DNA from: JBCBEX01 sp038528235
Lineage (GTDB): Bacteria > Bacteroidota > Rhodothermia > Rhodothermales > Rubricoccaceae
Direction: 5' to 3'
NCBI GenBank assembly: GCA_038528235.1
Contig: JBCBEX010000077.1
Span: 1-21,746, forward strand
Length of the DNA: 21,746 nucleotides
Part shown: positions 1-6,460 of the stretch, piece after piece
How the letters are laid out: each line of letters begins with the position of its first letter
How positions within the stretch are numbered: the first letter of the stretch is position 1
Translations under genes and position numbers: made by a program
Notes under the pieces: model-generated
What the model was told of the DNA's origin: nothing
The model's input: the letters and a program-made list of their open reading frames with translations, nothing else
Database searches by the model: none

Positions 1-337
1 CCTCGATAGTCCCGTCTGTGGAGATCGTGACCTCCTCCAAAAGCTTGTGCGCCGTGGAGCGCTCCTCGCTGTAGGCGCGCACGCGGGTCACGACGAGGAT
101 CTCGTCGCGGTCCCAGCCCTGGACGCGGATCCCGCCGTTGGTGCCGCCGTCCACTTCGATCTCGTCGCGCGCGTCGAGCCTGATGGCGCGCACTTCGCAG
201 GCTTCGCGAACGCCGCGGCGCATGGCGTCGCCGTCCTCGCACCACGCCTTGTCTTCGGCGGAAAGGTCCGAGGCTGGAACGGGTTGGGCCGACATGGCCA
301 GGGGCAGGACCAGGAAAAAGAGAAGGGCAGCACGCAT
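1..337 (-). CDS. Secreted DUF4097-like protein (5' part, runs off left edge)
   Basis: An open frame on the minus strand begins with ATG at 337 and stays open to the window edge, giving 112 residues. It opens with a signal peptide (MRAALLFFLVLPLAMSA, then QPVPAS). After a Cys-containing segment (WCEDGDAMRRG...REACEVR) comes a stretch of the pattern 'EVDGGTNGGIRVQGWDRDE', followed by VVTRVRAYSEE. Short alternations of 'G.I.V.GWD.DE..V..RV' are typical of DUF4097 and related beta-solenoid adhesin-like proteins, which are exported to the periplasm or surface. The family assignment is by pattern only and no catalytic residues are evident. It is divergent from asnS across a 196-base spacer (338-533), where I see no convincing promoter. 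Function is unknown; envelope location is inferred from the signal peptide. Confidence 0.72.
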   Translation of the reverse strand, partial: MRAALLFFLVLPLAMSAQPVPASDLSAEDKAWCEDGDAMRRGVREACEVRAIRLDARDEIEVDGGTNGGIRVQGWDRDEILVVTRVRAYSEERSTAHKLLEEVTISTDGTIE

Positions 338-533
338 GGGACTCAGGGTCAAATGAGATGGTCGCTCGTATCCGATCAAGCCGTATACCACCGCATGAAA
401 CGGCACGGCATCGCCTGTGACGAGCCCGCAGACTGTGCGCCAGCGCCCACCTCGCGCGCCGATCCGCTCGCCTTGCGCGGCGTACATTTCGCGCCCGATC
501 TGTGACCCTCGACCTCCGAATCTCGACCTCGAC

Positions 534-2030
534 ATGCCCACCATCCAGGATCTCGCGCAGCACGAAGGCCAGACTGTCACGCTCCAGGGCTGGCTCTACA
601 ACAAGCGCGGCTCCAAAGGCCTTTTTTTCCTGATTCTCCGCGACGGCTCGGGCCTCTGCCAGTGCGTCGTCAACGCCGAAGCCGTGGACGAGGAGAGCTT
701 CGCTGCGGCCTCCGAAGCGAGCCAGGAAGCCTCGTTGGCCGTCACAGGCACGGTCGTCAAAGACGAGAAGCAGGTGGGAGGCTACGAAGTCCAAGCCACG
801 GCGGTCGAAGTCCTGGGGCCGAGCGAAGACTACCCGATCACGCCGAAGGAGCATGGTGTCGAGTTCCTGATGAACCACCGACACCTCTGGCTGCGCAGCC
901 GTCGCACGTGGGCCATCATGCGCGTCCGCAACCGCATCATCCAGGCCATCCACGCCTACTTCCAGGAGGACGGCTTCCTCCAGATGGACGCGCCTATTCT
1001 CACCGGCAACGCGGTCGAGGGCACGTCCACGCTCTTTGAGTTGGACTACTTCGGCGAGCCGGCCTACCTCACGCAGTCGGGCCAGCTTTACGGCGAGGCG
1101 ATGGCGATGGCGTTCGGCAAGATCTACACCTTCGGCCCGACGTTCCGCGCCGAGAAGTCGAAGACCCGCCGCCACCTCACGGAGTTCTGGATGATCGAAC
1201 CCGAGATGGCGTTCTACGACCTCGCCATGAACATGGACTGCGCCGAGGGCCTGCTCGTGCGCATCGTTCGTGAGTGCCTCGAACACTGCCGCGAAGAACT
1301 GGAGGTGCTCGAACGCGACCTCGGACCGCTGGAGAAGTCCGCCGAGGGCGACTACCCGCGCCTCACCTACACCGAGGCCGTCGACCTGCTCACGAGCGAC
1401 GCGACGCAGGAGTTACTGGACGCCGAAATCGCCGCCCTCAATGACGAACAGGCCGCGCTGAAGGAGGAGGCCGAGACGAACCGCGCGGCGTACGGCCAGG
1501 CCAAGAAGTGGCGCAAGCGGCAGATCGACGCCCGCGAGGTGGCGATCAACCAGCGCCTCGACGAGATCGAGGAGGCGCTGCGCAACCTGCCGCAGTGGAA
1601 GGAGTCGGCCAAGAACTTCGAGTGGGGGGCCGACTTCGGCGGCTCCGACGAGACGGTCCTCACTAGGCACTTCGACCGCCCGATCCTCGTCCATCGCTAC
1701 CCGGCCGCCGTGAAGGCGTTCTACATGAAGCGCGACCCCGAGGACGACCGCCTTGCGCTCGGCGTGGACGTGCTCGCGCCCGAGGGCTACGGCGAGATCG
1801 TCGGCGGCGGCGAGCGTGCGACCGACCTCGACTTCCTCAAGGCCCAGATCGCCGCGCACGAGTTGCCGCAGGAGGTATTTGAGTGGTACCTCGACCTCCG
1901 GCGCTACGGCTCCGTCCCGCATGCGGGCTTCGGCCTCGGCCTGGAGCGCACCGTGACGTGGATCTGCGGCATCCACCACCTCCGTGAGGCCATCCCGTTC
2001 CCGCGCCTCATGGGGCGGTTACACCCGTAG
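534..2030 (+). CDS. asnS: Asparagine--tRNA ligase (AsnRS) with a charged helical insertion
   Basis: Class IIb aminoacyl-tRNA synthetase of 498 residues that attaches Asn to tRNA(Asn) in the cytoplasm. The N-terminal OB-fold anticodon-binding domain spans about 1-100 (TLQGWLYNKRGSKGLFFLILRDG at 16-38). Class II motif 2 is at 204-227 (FRAEKSKTRRHLTEFW..., the AsnRS/AspRS2 signature) and motif 3 at 465-472 (GFGLGLER). ATG 534 was chosen because homology starts at MPTIQDLAQHEG; the upstream in-frame ATG at 417 would add 39 residues of unrelated sequence. Most bacterial AsnRS proteins have about 430-470 residues. The extra length lies at about 288-360, a Glu/Lys/Ala-rich, probably coiled-coil stretch (LDAEIAALNDEQAALKEEAE...) between motifs 2 and 3. 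The macro domain gene starts 2 bases after the stop. A run of seven T at 622-628 lies early in the gene. Confidence 0.95.
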   Translation: MPTIQDLAQHEGQTVTLQGWLYNKRGSKGLFFLILRDGSGLCQCVVNAEAVDEESFAAASEASQEASLAVTGTVVKDEKQVGGYEVQATAVEVLGPSEDYPITPKEHGVEFLMNHRHLWLRSRRTWAIMRVRNRIIQAIHAYFQEDGFLQMDAPILTGNAVEGTSTLFELDYFGEPAYLTQSGQLYGEAMAMAFGKIYTFGPTFRAEKSKTRRHLTEFWMIEPEMAFYDLAMNMDCAEGLLVRIVRECLEHCREELEVLERDLGPLEKSAEGDYPRLTYTEAVDLLTSDATQELLDAEIAALNDEQAALKEEAETNRAAYGQAKKWRKRQIDAREVAINQRLDEIEEALRNLPQWKESAKNFEWGADFGGSDETVLTRHFDRPILVHRYPAAVKAFYMKRDPEDDRLALGVDVLAPEGYGEIVGGGERATDLDFLKAQIAAHELPQEVFEWYLDLRRYGSVPHAGFGLGLERTVTWICGIHHLREAIPFPRLMGRLHP

Positions 2031-2032
2031 TT

Positions 2033-2488
2033 ATGACAACGCTGGAAGGTGATCTCCTCGATCTTGCACTTGCGGGACGATTCGACGTGATCGTGCATGG
2101 TGCGAACTGCCAGTGCACGATGGGTGCGGGCATCGCGAAGGCGATCCGGAAGCAGTTCCCTGAGGCATATGAAGCCGACCGCGCTACCGAGAAAGGCGAC
2201 CGATCCAAGCTCGGCACAATCACGTCCGCGCGTGTCGTGCGGGGAAGCGTCGCCTTCACGATCATTAACGGCTACACGCAATTCCATTGGCGAGGGCGCG
2301 GCGTCAAGGCTGACTACGACGCGATCCGCTCGGTATTCCAACACGTCCGCCGTCAATACGCTGGTCAACGTATCGGCTACCCGAAGATTGGAGCGGGCCT
2401 GGCAGGGGGAAACTGGGACGAGATCGCTCGTATCATCGAAGACGAACTCAACGGTGAAGATCACACGCTCGTGGTACTGCCAAGCTGA
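2033..2488 (+). CDS. Stand-alone macro domain protein (ADP-ribose-1''-phosphate phosphatase type)
   Basis: A 151-residue protein that is almost entirely one macro domain. It shows GDLLD at 6-10, the ADP-ribose-binding loop VHGANCQCTMGAGIAKAI at 21-38, and the second phosphate loop YPKIGAGLAGGNW at 116-128. Macro domains bind ADP-ribose, and the small Poa1-like and phage/bacterial stand-alone forms hydrolyse ADP-ribose-1''-phosphate or remove ADP-ribosyl groups. Which reaction applies here cannot be read from sequence. It starts 2 bases after the asnS stop, so co-transcription is likely, and is followed 16 bases later by a toxin-antitoxin pair. Hand-counted GC in sampled lines is about 57-62% against about 72% in asnS, which suggests acquisition. 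No DarT-type ADP-ribosyltransferase is adjacent, so this is not a standard DarTG locus. Confidence 0.88.
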   Translation: MTTLEGDLLDLALAGRFDVIVHGANCQCTMGAGIAKAIRKQFPEAYEADRATEKGDRSKLGTITSARVVRGSVAFTIINGYTQFHWRGRGVKADYDAIRSVFQHVRRQYAGQRIGYPKIGAGLAGGNWDEIARIIEDELNGEDHTLVVLPS

Positions 2489-2504
2489 GTCAGCCAAGCC
2501 TCCC

Positions 2505-2699
2505 ATGCCTGTTGCCCTGAAGCCGAAAACCGCCTCGCTCCGCTTGATCGAGCGTCTCGATGAAGACGTGTCGTTCGAGGACATCATCTACGAACTCTAC
2601 TTTCTGCAAAAGGTGGAGCGCGGGCTTGAGGATGTGCGAGAGGGGCGCACGAGTTCGCATGAGGAGGTACGGAAGGAGTTCGAGCAATGGCTGAAGTGA
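2505..2699 (+). CDS. Type II antitoxin, RelB-like small protein
   Basis: A 64-residue acidic protein starting at ATG 2505 (MPVALKPKTASL). The core 'DVSFEDIIYELYFLQKVERGLEDVREGRTSSHEEV' (21-55) matches the pattern of short antitoxins that accompany ParE/RelE toxins in Bacteroidota and Cyanobacteria: a helical segment predicted to dimerise, then a 'GL.D...GR..SHEE' toxin-wrapping tail. Its 3' end overlaps the toxin start by 13 bases (2687-2699), the usual arrangement for translationally coupled TA pairs. A longer in-frame extension upstream to 2097 overlaps the macro gene and has no family resemblance, so the short start was chosen. Sampled GC falls to about 52%, the lowest noted in the window. 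Autorepression is expected from the family; I did not identify an operator. Confidence 0.82.
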   Translation: MPVALKPKTASLRLIERLDEDVSFEDIIYELYFLQKVERGLEDVREGRTSSHEEVRKEFEQWLK

Positions 2700-3001
2700 C
2701 CTGGTCCTCAGCGGCACGGGACGACCTGGCCGCTATTCGGGACTACTACGCCCGCAATTCTCCTGGATATGCGCGCTCGGTACTCGCCAAGCTCTTCGCA
2801 GCGGTAGAAAACCTGGCAGTGTTTCCGCAAATGGGACGAGCCGTGCCCGAGATCGAAGACCCGGCGTTCAGGGAAGTGATCGTAGAGGACTATCGCGTCG
2901 TAGATCTCGTCACGGGCGAGGAAGCAGACGCGAGTGTAGATCTCCTCGCCATTGCGCACAGTCGGCAAGACTTGGTCGGCAAGCTCTCACGCCGTAGTTG
3001 A
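2687..3001 (+). CDS. ParE/RelE-family toxin
   Basis: A 104-residue protein with the ParE/RelE layout: beta-strand MAEVTWSSAARDDLAAI, paired helices (YARNSPGYARSVLAKLFAAVENL at 21-43), then FPQMGRAVPE at 46-55 and FREVIVEDYRVV at 61-72. ParE toxins poison DNA gyrase and RelE toxins cleave mRNA at the ribosome; sequence alone does not separate them here. The 'L..FP..GR.VPE......RE' pattern is closest to the ParE-like plasmid stabilisation group. The C-terminal part is slightly unusual: the common 'YR.vY.v....v.il.v.H' strand reads YRVVDLVTGEEADASVDLLAIAHS, with an acidic loop. It is coupled to the upstream antitoxin by a 13-base overlap. The DUF429-CAT gene begins 9 bases downstream. Confidence 0.85.
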   Translation: MAEVTWSSAARDDLAAIRDYYARNSPGYARSVLAKLFAAVENLAVFPQMGRAVPEIEDPAFREVIVEDYRVVDLVTGEEADASVDLLAIAHSRQDLVGKLSRRS

Positions 3002-3010
3002 AGAGTTACC

Positions 3011-4708
3011 GTGCGTGTGCACCGTCCAAAACTTGTCGTCCACGCAGACTGGGGCACAAACCCGCTCAAGCGCTGGATGTGCGTAGCACGATGGCAGGAG
3101 GGGGCTTACAGCGTTGCTCCGCCTAAACTGGTGGGCGACCTCGGCAGCTTCTGGACGCGGCTCCGCCACGAAGCTCCAGACGGTCCGATCCTCGTAGGCT
3201 TCGACTTTCCGATTGGCTTGCCTGCGGCGTACGCGGCGAACGCAGGCATCGACGACTTCCCGGGGGCGCTCGCGCGGTTTGGGAGTGACGCCTGGGCGCG
3301 GTTCTACGACGTGTGCGAAACGGCGGACGAGATCACCGTGCGGCGCCCGTTCTACCCGTATCGGCCTGGCGGAACGAAGCGGGCGCACCTGCTCGACGGC
3401 CTCGGGTTAGCGTCGGGGAGCGACCTGCTCCGACTGTGCGACCAAGCCACGGCGGCGCGCGGTCCGGCCTCGCCGCTTTTCTGGACGCTCGGCGGCAAGC
3501 AGGTCGGCAAGGCCGCCATCATCGGCTGGCGCGATCTCCTCGCTCCGGGACTCCGGGACGACGCGCTCGGGCTGCGTCTCTGGCCGTTCCATGGGCCGCT
3601 CGACACGCTGCTGGAAGGCGACGCCATCGTCGCGGCGGAGACGTATCCCGCCGAGGCGTGCATTCACCTGGGGCTCTCTCCGCCGGGTCGGGCGTGGAGC
3701 AAAACGAGCCAGGAGGGGCGGCAGCGCCAGAGCGCCCCGCTCCTCGCGTGGGCCGAGCAGCGTGGTGTGCATCTGGAAGATGCGCTCGCGGCGATGATCG
3801 ACGACGGCTTTGGGGACCGCAAGGATGGGGAAGACCCATTTGACGCCACGGTCGGGCTGTTCGGCATGCTGGAAGTCGCCCTCGGGCATCGGCGCGCCAA
3901 CGTGCCTGATTCGTCGTCCGTGCAGCGCGTCGAGGGGTGGATCTTCGGGCAGGACGTCTCTTCGTCGAGGGCGGATAAACGCTCGACGCAGGAAGAGCAC
4001 GTCTCCGAGGATGCTCCGACGCTGCACCTGCACCCGCCATCGCATGCCATGTCGTCTCCCGCTCGAATCATCGATCTATCAACGTGGCCGCGTCGTGGGG
4101 CGTTCGAGTACTTCCGCGCGCTCGACAACCCGTTCTTCAACATCACGAGTCTGCTCGAGGTGAGTCGGCTCGTGGCCTATTGCAAGATGTCGGGGCATCC
4201 GTTCTCGCTGGCGGCCCTCTACCTGTCGCTGCGCGTGGCCAACGAGTACGCCCCGTTCCGGCTTCGCATCGAGGGCGAACACGTCGTGGCGCACGACGAA
4301 GTGCAGGGGTCTCGGACGGTGTTGGTAGGCGACGAGCAGCTGGCATTTACCTACATCGACTACGATCCGTCGTTCGCCGTTTTCCGTAGACGGGCTGAAC
4401 GCGCAGAGCAGGTCGCGCAGGACAACCCTGGCGAGATCGATGCTAGGATGGGGCAGACGGATCTGATCCACTACTCGGTGCTGCCGTGGATCTCGTTTAC
4501 GAGCATCTCTCACGCGCGGAGTTGGCGGACGGGCGATTCGGTTCCCAAGATCACATTTGGTCGGTATCGCCGAGAAGGCGAGTATATCCAGATGCCGGTG
4601 TCGGTGGAGGTGCACCACGGGCTCATGGATGGCCTGCACGTGGCCCGGTTTCTGGAACGGCTGCAGGGGTATTACGACGAGCCGGAGGTCGGCTTGGCGG
4701 GAGCATAG
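3011..4708 (+). CDS. Fusion: DUF429-like RNase H-fold domain plus type-A chloramphenicol acetyltransferase
   Basis: One uninterrupted 565-residue frame from GTG 3011. Residues 1-313 form a DUF429-like domain (predicted RNase H-like fold), with HADWG at 11-15, VGFDFPIGLP at 62-71, TLGGKQVGKAAI at 159-170, ETYPAE at 210-215, GEDPFDA at 273-279 and the closing EGWIFGQ at 308-314. Its biochemical role is not established in any family I can name. A charged linker (about 315-346) leads to Met347 (ATG 4049), which starts a full 219-residue CAT domain. That domain has PWISFTS at 492-498 and the catalytic HHGLMDG at 535-541 (His536 as general base, Asp540). CAT enzymes transfer acetyl from acetyl-CoA to the chloramphenicol 3-hydroxyl, but chromosomal homologues may use other substrates. 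The CAT part is exactly classical length, so internal initiation at 4049 is possible. Alternative start: GTG 3017. Confidence 0.85.
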   Translation: MRVHRPKLVVHADWGTNPLKRWMCVARWQEGAYSVAPPKLVGDLGSFWTRLRHEAPDGPILVGFDFPIGLPAAYAANAGIDDFPGALARFGSDAWARFYDVCETADEITVRRPFYPYRPGGTKRAHLLDGLGLASGSDLLRLCDQATAARGPASPLFWTLGGKQVGKAAIIGWRDLLAPGLRDDALGLRLWPFHGPLDTLLEGDAIVAAETYPAEACIHLGLSPPGRAWSKTSQEGRQRQSAPLLAWAEQRGVHLEDALAAMIDDGFGDRKDGEDPFDATVGLFGMLEVALGHRRANVPDSSSVQRVEGWIFGQDVSSSRADKRSTQEEHVSEDAPTLHLHPPSHAMSSPARIIDLSTWPRRGAFEYFRALDNPFFNITSLLEVSRLVAYCKMSGHPFSLAALYLSLRVANEYAPFRLRIEGEHVVAHDEVQGSRTVLVGDEQLAFTYIDYDPSFAVFRRRAERAEQVAQDNPGEIDARMGQTDLIHYSVLPWISFTSISHARSWRTGDSVPKITFGRYRREGEYIQMPVSVEVHHGLMDGLHVARFLERLQGYYDEPEVGLAGA

Positions 4709-4831
4709 GTATAGCTCGACTCAGCCCAGCGTGGAAACGGTGCGCGCGGCTATCCGTATTAGACAATGACCATTTCCAGCAGCCTCTATTCTCATCCTCA
4801 ACGGCTGCGTCCACGCACCTCCACGACCCTC

Positions 4832-5479
4832 ATGAGCAACGCCAAGACCACACGCCCGCACCTCGCCGACGGCTCCGGCTCCCTCGACAAAGCCGACATG
4901 GGCCGCGCGCCGATTCGCACCGTTGACGAATACGAAGGCAACCCGGTCGGTCTTCCCGACGAGGCCTGCATCGAACTGAAGGAGCACCTCGACCGCCACC
5001 TCGCGGCCTACAACCTGCTCTACAACCAGTACCACAAGCACCACTGGCTGGTAGCCGGGCCGCAGTTCCGCGACCTCCACCTGTTCCTCGAAGGGCACTA
5101 CAACGAGATCCACGCCCAACTCGACGAAATCGCAGAGCGCCTGACCGTGCTGGGAGGCATCCCGACGTGCAGCCCATCCGAGCAGGAAAAGCTGGCCTAC
5201 ATCCAGCACGAGCCGGAGGGGCAGTTCCCCATCCGCGACATGCTCGAACTCGACATCCTGTGCGAGCGGCAGGTCTGCATCGAACTGCGCAAGTCGGTCC
5301 ACGTCGCCCTGAACCACAGCGACTTTGGGACGAAGCGACTCCTGGAGAAGCTGCTCGCGCACGCTGAAGACCGCGCGCACCACCTTGAGCATTTCCTCGA
5401 AGACGACAGCCTCGAAGTAGGGCTGACGGCCACCGAGGACGACCTTGCCGAGGACCCGGTGCTTGAAGCCGTCGCCTAG
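4832..5479 (+). CDS. dps: Dps-family ferritin (DNA protection during starvation)
   Basis: A 215-residue protein (start ATG 4832, MSNAKTTRPHLADG) with the Dps four-helix core from about residue 45 to 190. All five ferroxidase positions align with E. coli Dps: His71 (KHHW), His83, Glu87 (Asp in E. coli), Asp98 and Glu102 (DEIAER). Dps dodecamers oxidise Fe(II) with peroxide, store iron and often bind DNA. The N-terminal extension (about 45 residues) and acidic C-terminal tail (EDDSLEV...EDDLAEDP) make it longer than the usual 150-180 residues. An in-frame ATG at 4766 would add 22 Ser/Arg/Thr-rich residues and is less likely but not excluded. The upstream spacer (4709-4831) shows no OxyR-like or Fur-like site that I can recognise. 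A hairpin terminator follows at 5505-5542. Confidence 0.9.
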   Translation: MSNAKTTRPHLADGSGSLDKADMGRAPIRTVDEYEGNPVGLPDEACIELKEHLDRHLAAYNLLYNQYHKHHWLVAGPQFRDLHLFLEGHYNEIHAQLDEIAERLTVLGGIPTCSPSEQEKLAYIQHEPEGQFPIRDMLELDILCERQVCIELRKSVHVALNHSDFGTKRLLEKLLAHAEDRAHHLEHFLEDDSLEVGLTATEDDLAEDPVLEAVA

Positions 5480-5504
5480 CCGCTGCGCTTTGGTGTCCTC
5501 GTTC

Positions 5505-5542
5505 GAGCGGGCGCGTCTATACCGGCGCGTCCGCTCTCTTTT
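5505..5542 (+). terminator. Rho-independent terminator after dps
   Basis: GAGCGGGCGCG (5505-5515) pairs with CGCGTCCGCTC (5526-5536) across a 10-base loop. The stem has 11 pairs including one G-U, and is followed by TCTTTT (5537-5542). It lies 26 bases after the dps stop and before the methyltransferase gene, so dps is probably transcribed on its own. Confidence 0.78.
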
Positions 5543-5596
5543 GTGCCGGGCCGTTCCTGCGATACTGGACTCCAGCGCGGGGACTATCATGTGTTC

Positions 5597-6373
5597 ATGT
5601 TGACGCGACAGGATCAAAAGGACCTCGCCAGGTTGCACCGCCGAAAGGATCGGGAGCAGCAGGGCGTGTTTCTTGTCGAGGGCCTACGCTCGGTCGAGGC
5701 CGCCCTTGACGCCAGCGCTTCGCTGGACGCCGTTCTCGTGACAGCAGAGACGGCGGCCGACGACCGTGCCGCCATGTTGCTACGCCGAGCGGAAGCGGCT
5801 CGCGTGCCGGTGCACCAACTCACTGCGCGCGACCTCGGACGCATCACAACGGTGACGAGCGGTCAGGGCATCGCTGCCGTCGCGCGTCGCATCCTACAAC
5901 CCATGACGGCGTTGAAGCAGGCGACGTCGTTGTTGGTGCTCAACGGCGTGCAGGATCCCGGCAATGTGGGCACCCTCGTTCGTGCGGCAGCGTGGTTCGG
6001 CCTCGACGGGGTGCTAGCCGGGCCGGGGACGGCCGATCTGGAGTCGCCGAAAGTGGTGCGTAGCGCCATGGGCGGGCTCTGGGACCTCACGCTCTGTCAA
6101 ACCGACACGCTCGCAGCGACACTCGGCGTGCTCCGCGCCGATGGTTGGCACCTCGCCGCGGCCGACCTCGACGGGACGACGGCGTCGTCCTGGGTGCCGC
6201 CCGAGAAAACGGCGCTCATCCTCGGTAGCGAAGCGCACGGGGTCTCCGGAGCCGTGCGCGCTGTTGTGGACGAGCGCGTCACAATCACAGGACGCACCGA
6301 GCGGCGTAGCGGCGTCGAGTCGCTCAATGTGGCGCTCGCGGGCGGCATCTTGCTGCACCGATGGCGCGGCTAA
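5597..6373 (+). CDS. SpoU/TrmH-family RNA 2'-O-methyltransferase
   Basis: A 258-residue SPOUT methyltransferase that uses S-adenosylmethionine to methylate a ribose 2'-OH in rRNA or tRNA. An N-terminal L30e-like substrate-binding domain (about 1-100, with GVFLVEGLRSVEAAL at 23-37) precedes the trefoil-knot domain. SpoU motif 1 is at 116-134 (NGVQDPGNVGTLVRAA...), motif 2 at 207-217 (LILGSEAHGVS) and motif 3 at 241-253 (ESLNVALAGGILL). The length and L30e domain fit the RlmB/TsnR-like branch, but the target nucleotide cannot be assigned. ATG 5597 starts the conserved region (LTRQDQKDLARLHRRKDR); GTG 5591 is an alternative only two codons upstream. It is separated from dps by a terminator and from alanine dehydrogenase by 87 bases. 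Confidence 0.92.
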   Translation: MLTRQDQKDLARLHRRKDREQQGVFLVEGLRSVEAALDASASLDAVLVTAETAADDRAAMLLRRAEAARVPVHQLTARDLGRITTVTSGQGIAAVARRILQPMTALKQATSLLVLNGVQDPGNVGTLVRAAAWFGLDGVLAGPGTADLESPKVVRSAMGGLWDLTLCQTDTLAATLGVLRADGWHLAAADLDGTTASSWVPPEKTALILGSEAHGVSGAVRAVVDERVTITGRTERRSGVESLNVALAGGILLHRWRG

Positions 6374-6460
6374 GCACGGCCGGTTGTTCAGAGAACCCGA
6401 CGGTGTTCGGTCTGCGTTGTGCACCCACGACCTCTCACCCCGTCCGTAGATTGATTCCCT

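Noticed and set aside
483..490. TACATTTC as a Bacteroidota-type -7 element for asnS
   Set aside because: No -33 TTG at the proper distance; the nearest TTG (473) is too close.
417..533. 39-codon N-terminal extension of AsnRS
   Set aside because: Arg/Pro-rich and unlike the family; homology begins at ATG 534.
2033..3001. DarT/DarG ADP-ribosylation toxin-antitoxin system
   Set aside because: There is a macro domain, but no DarT-like ADP-ribosyltransferase, and the adjacent small pair is of the RelB/ParE type; the macro protein is too short to be a full DarG.
4721..5638. 305-codon open frame on the minus strand
   Set aside because: Antisense to dps and crosses the dps terminator; no recognisable pattern.
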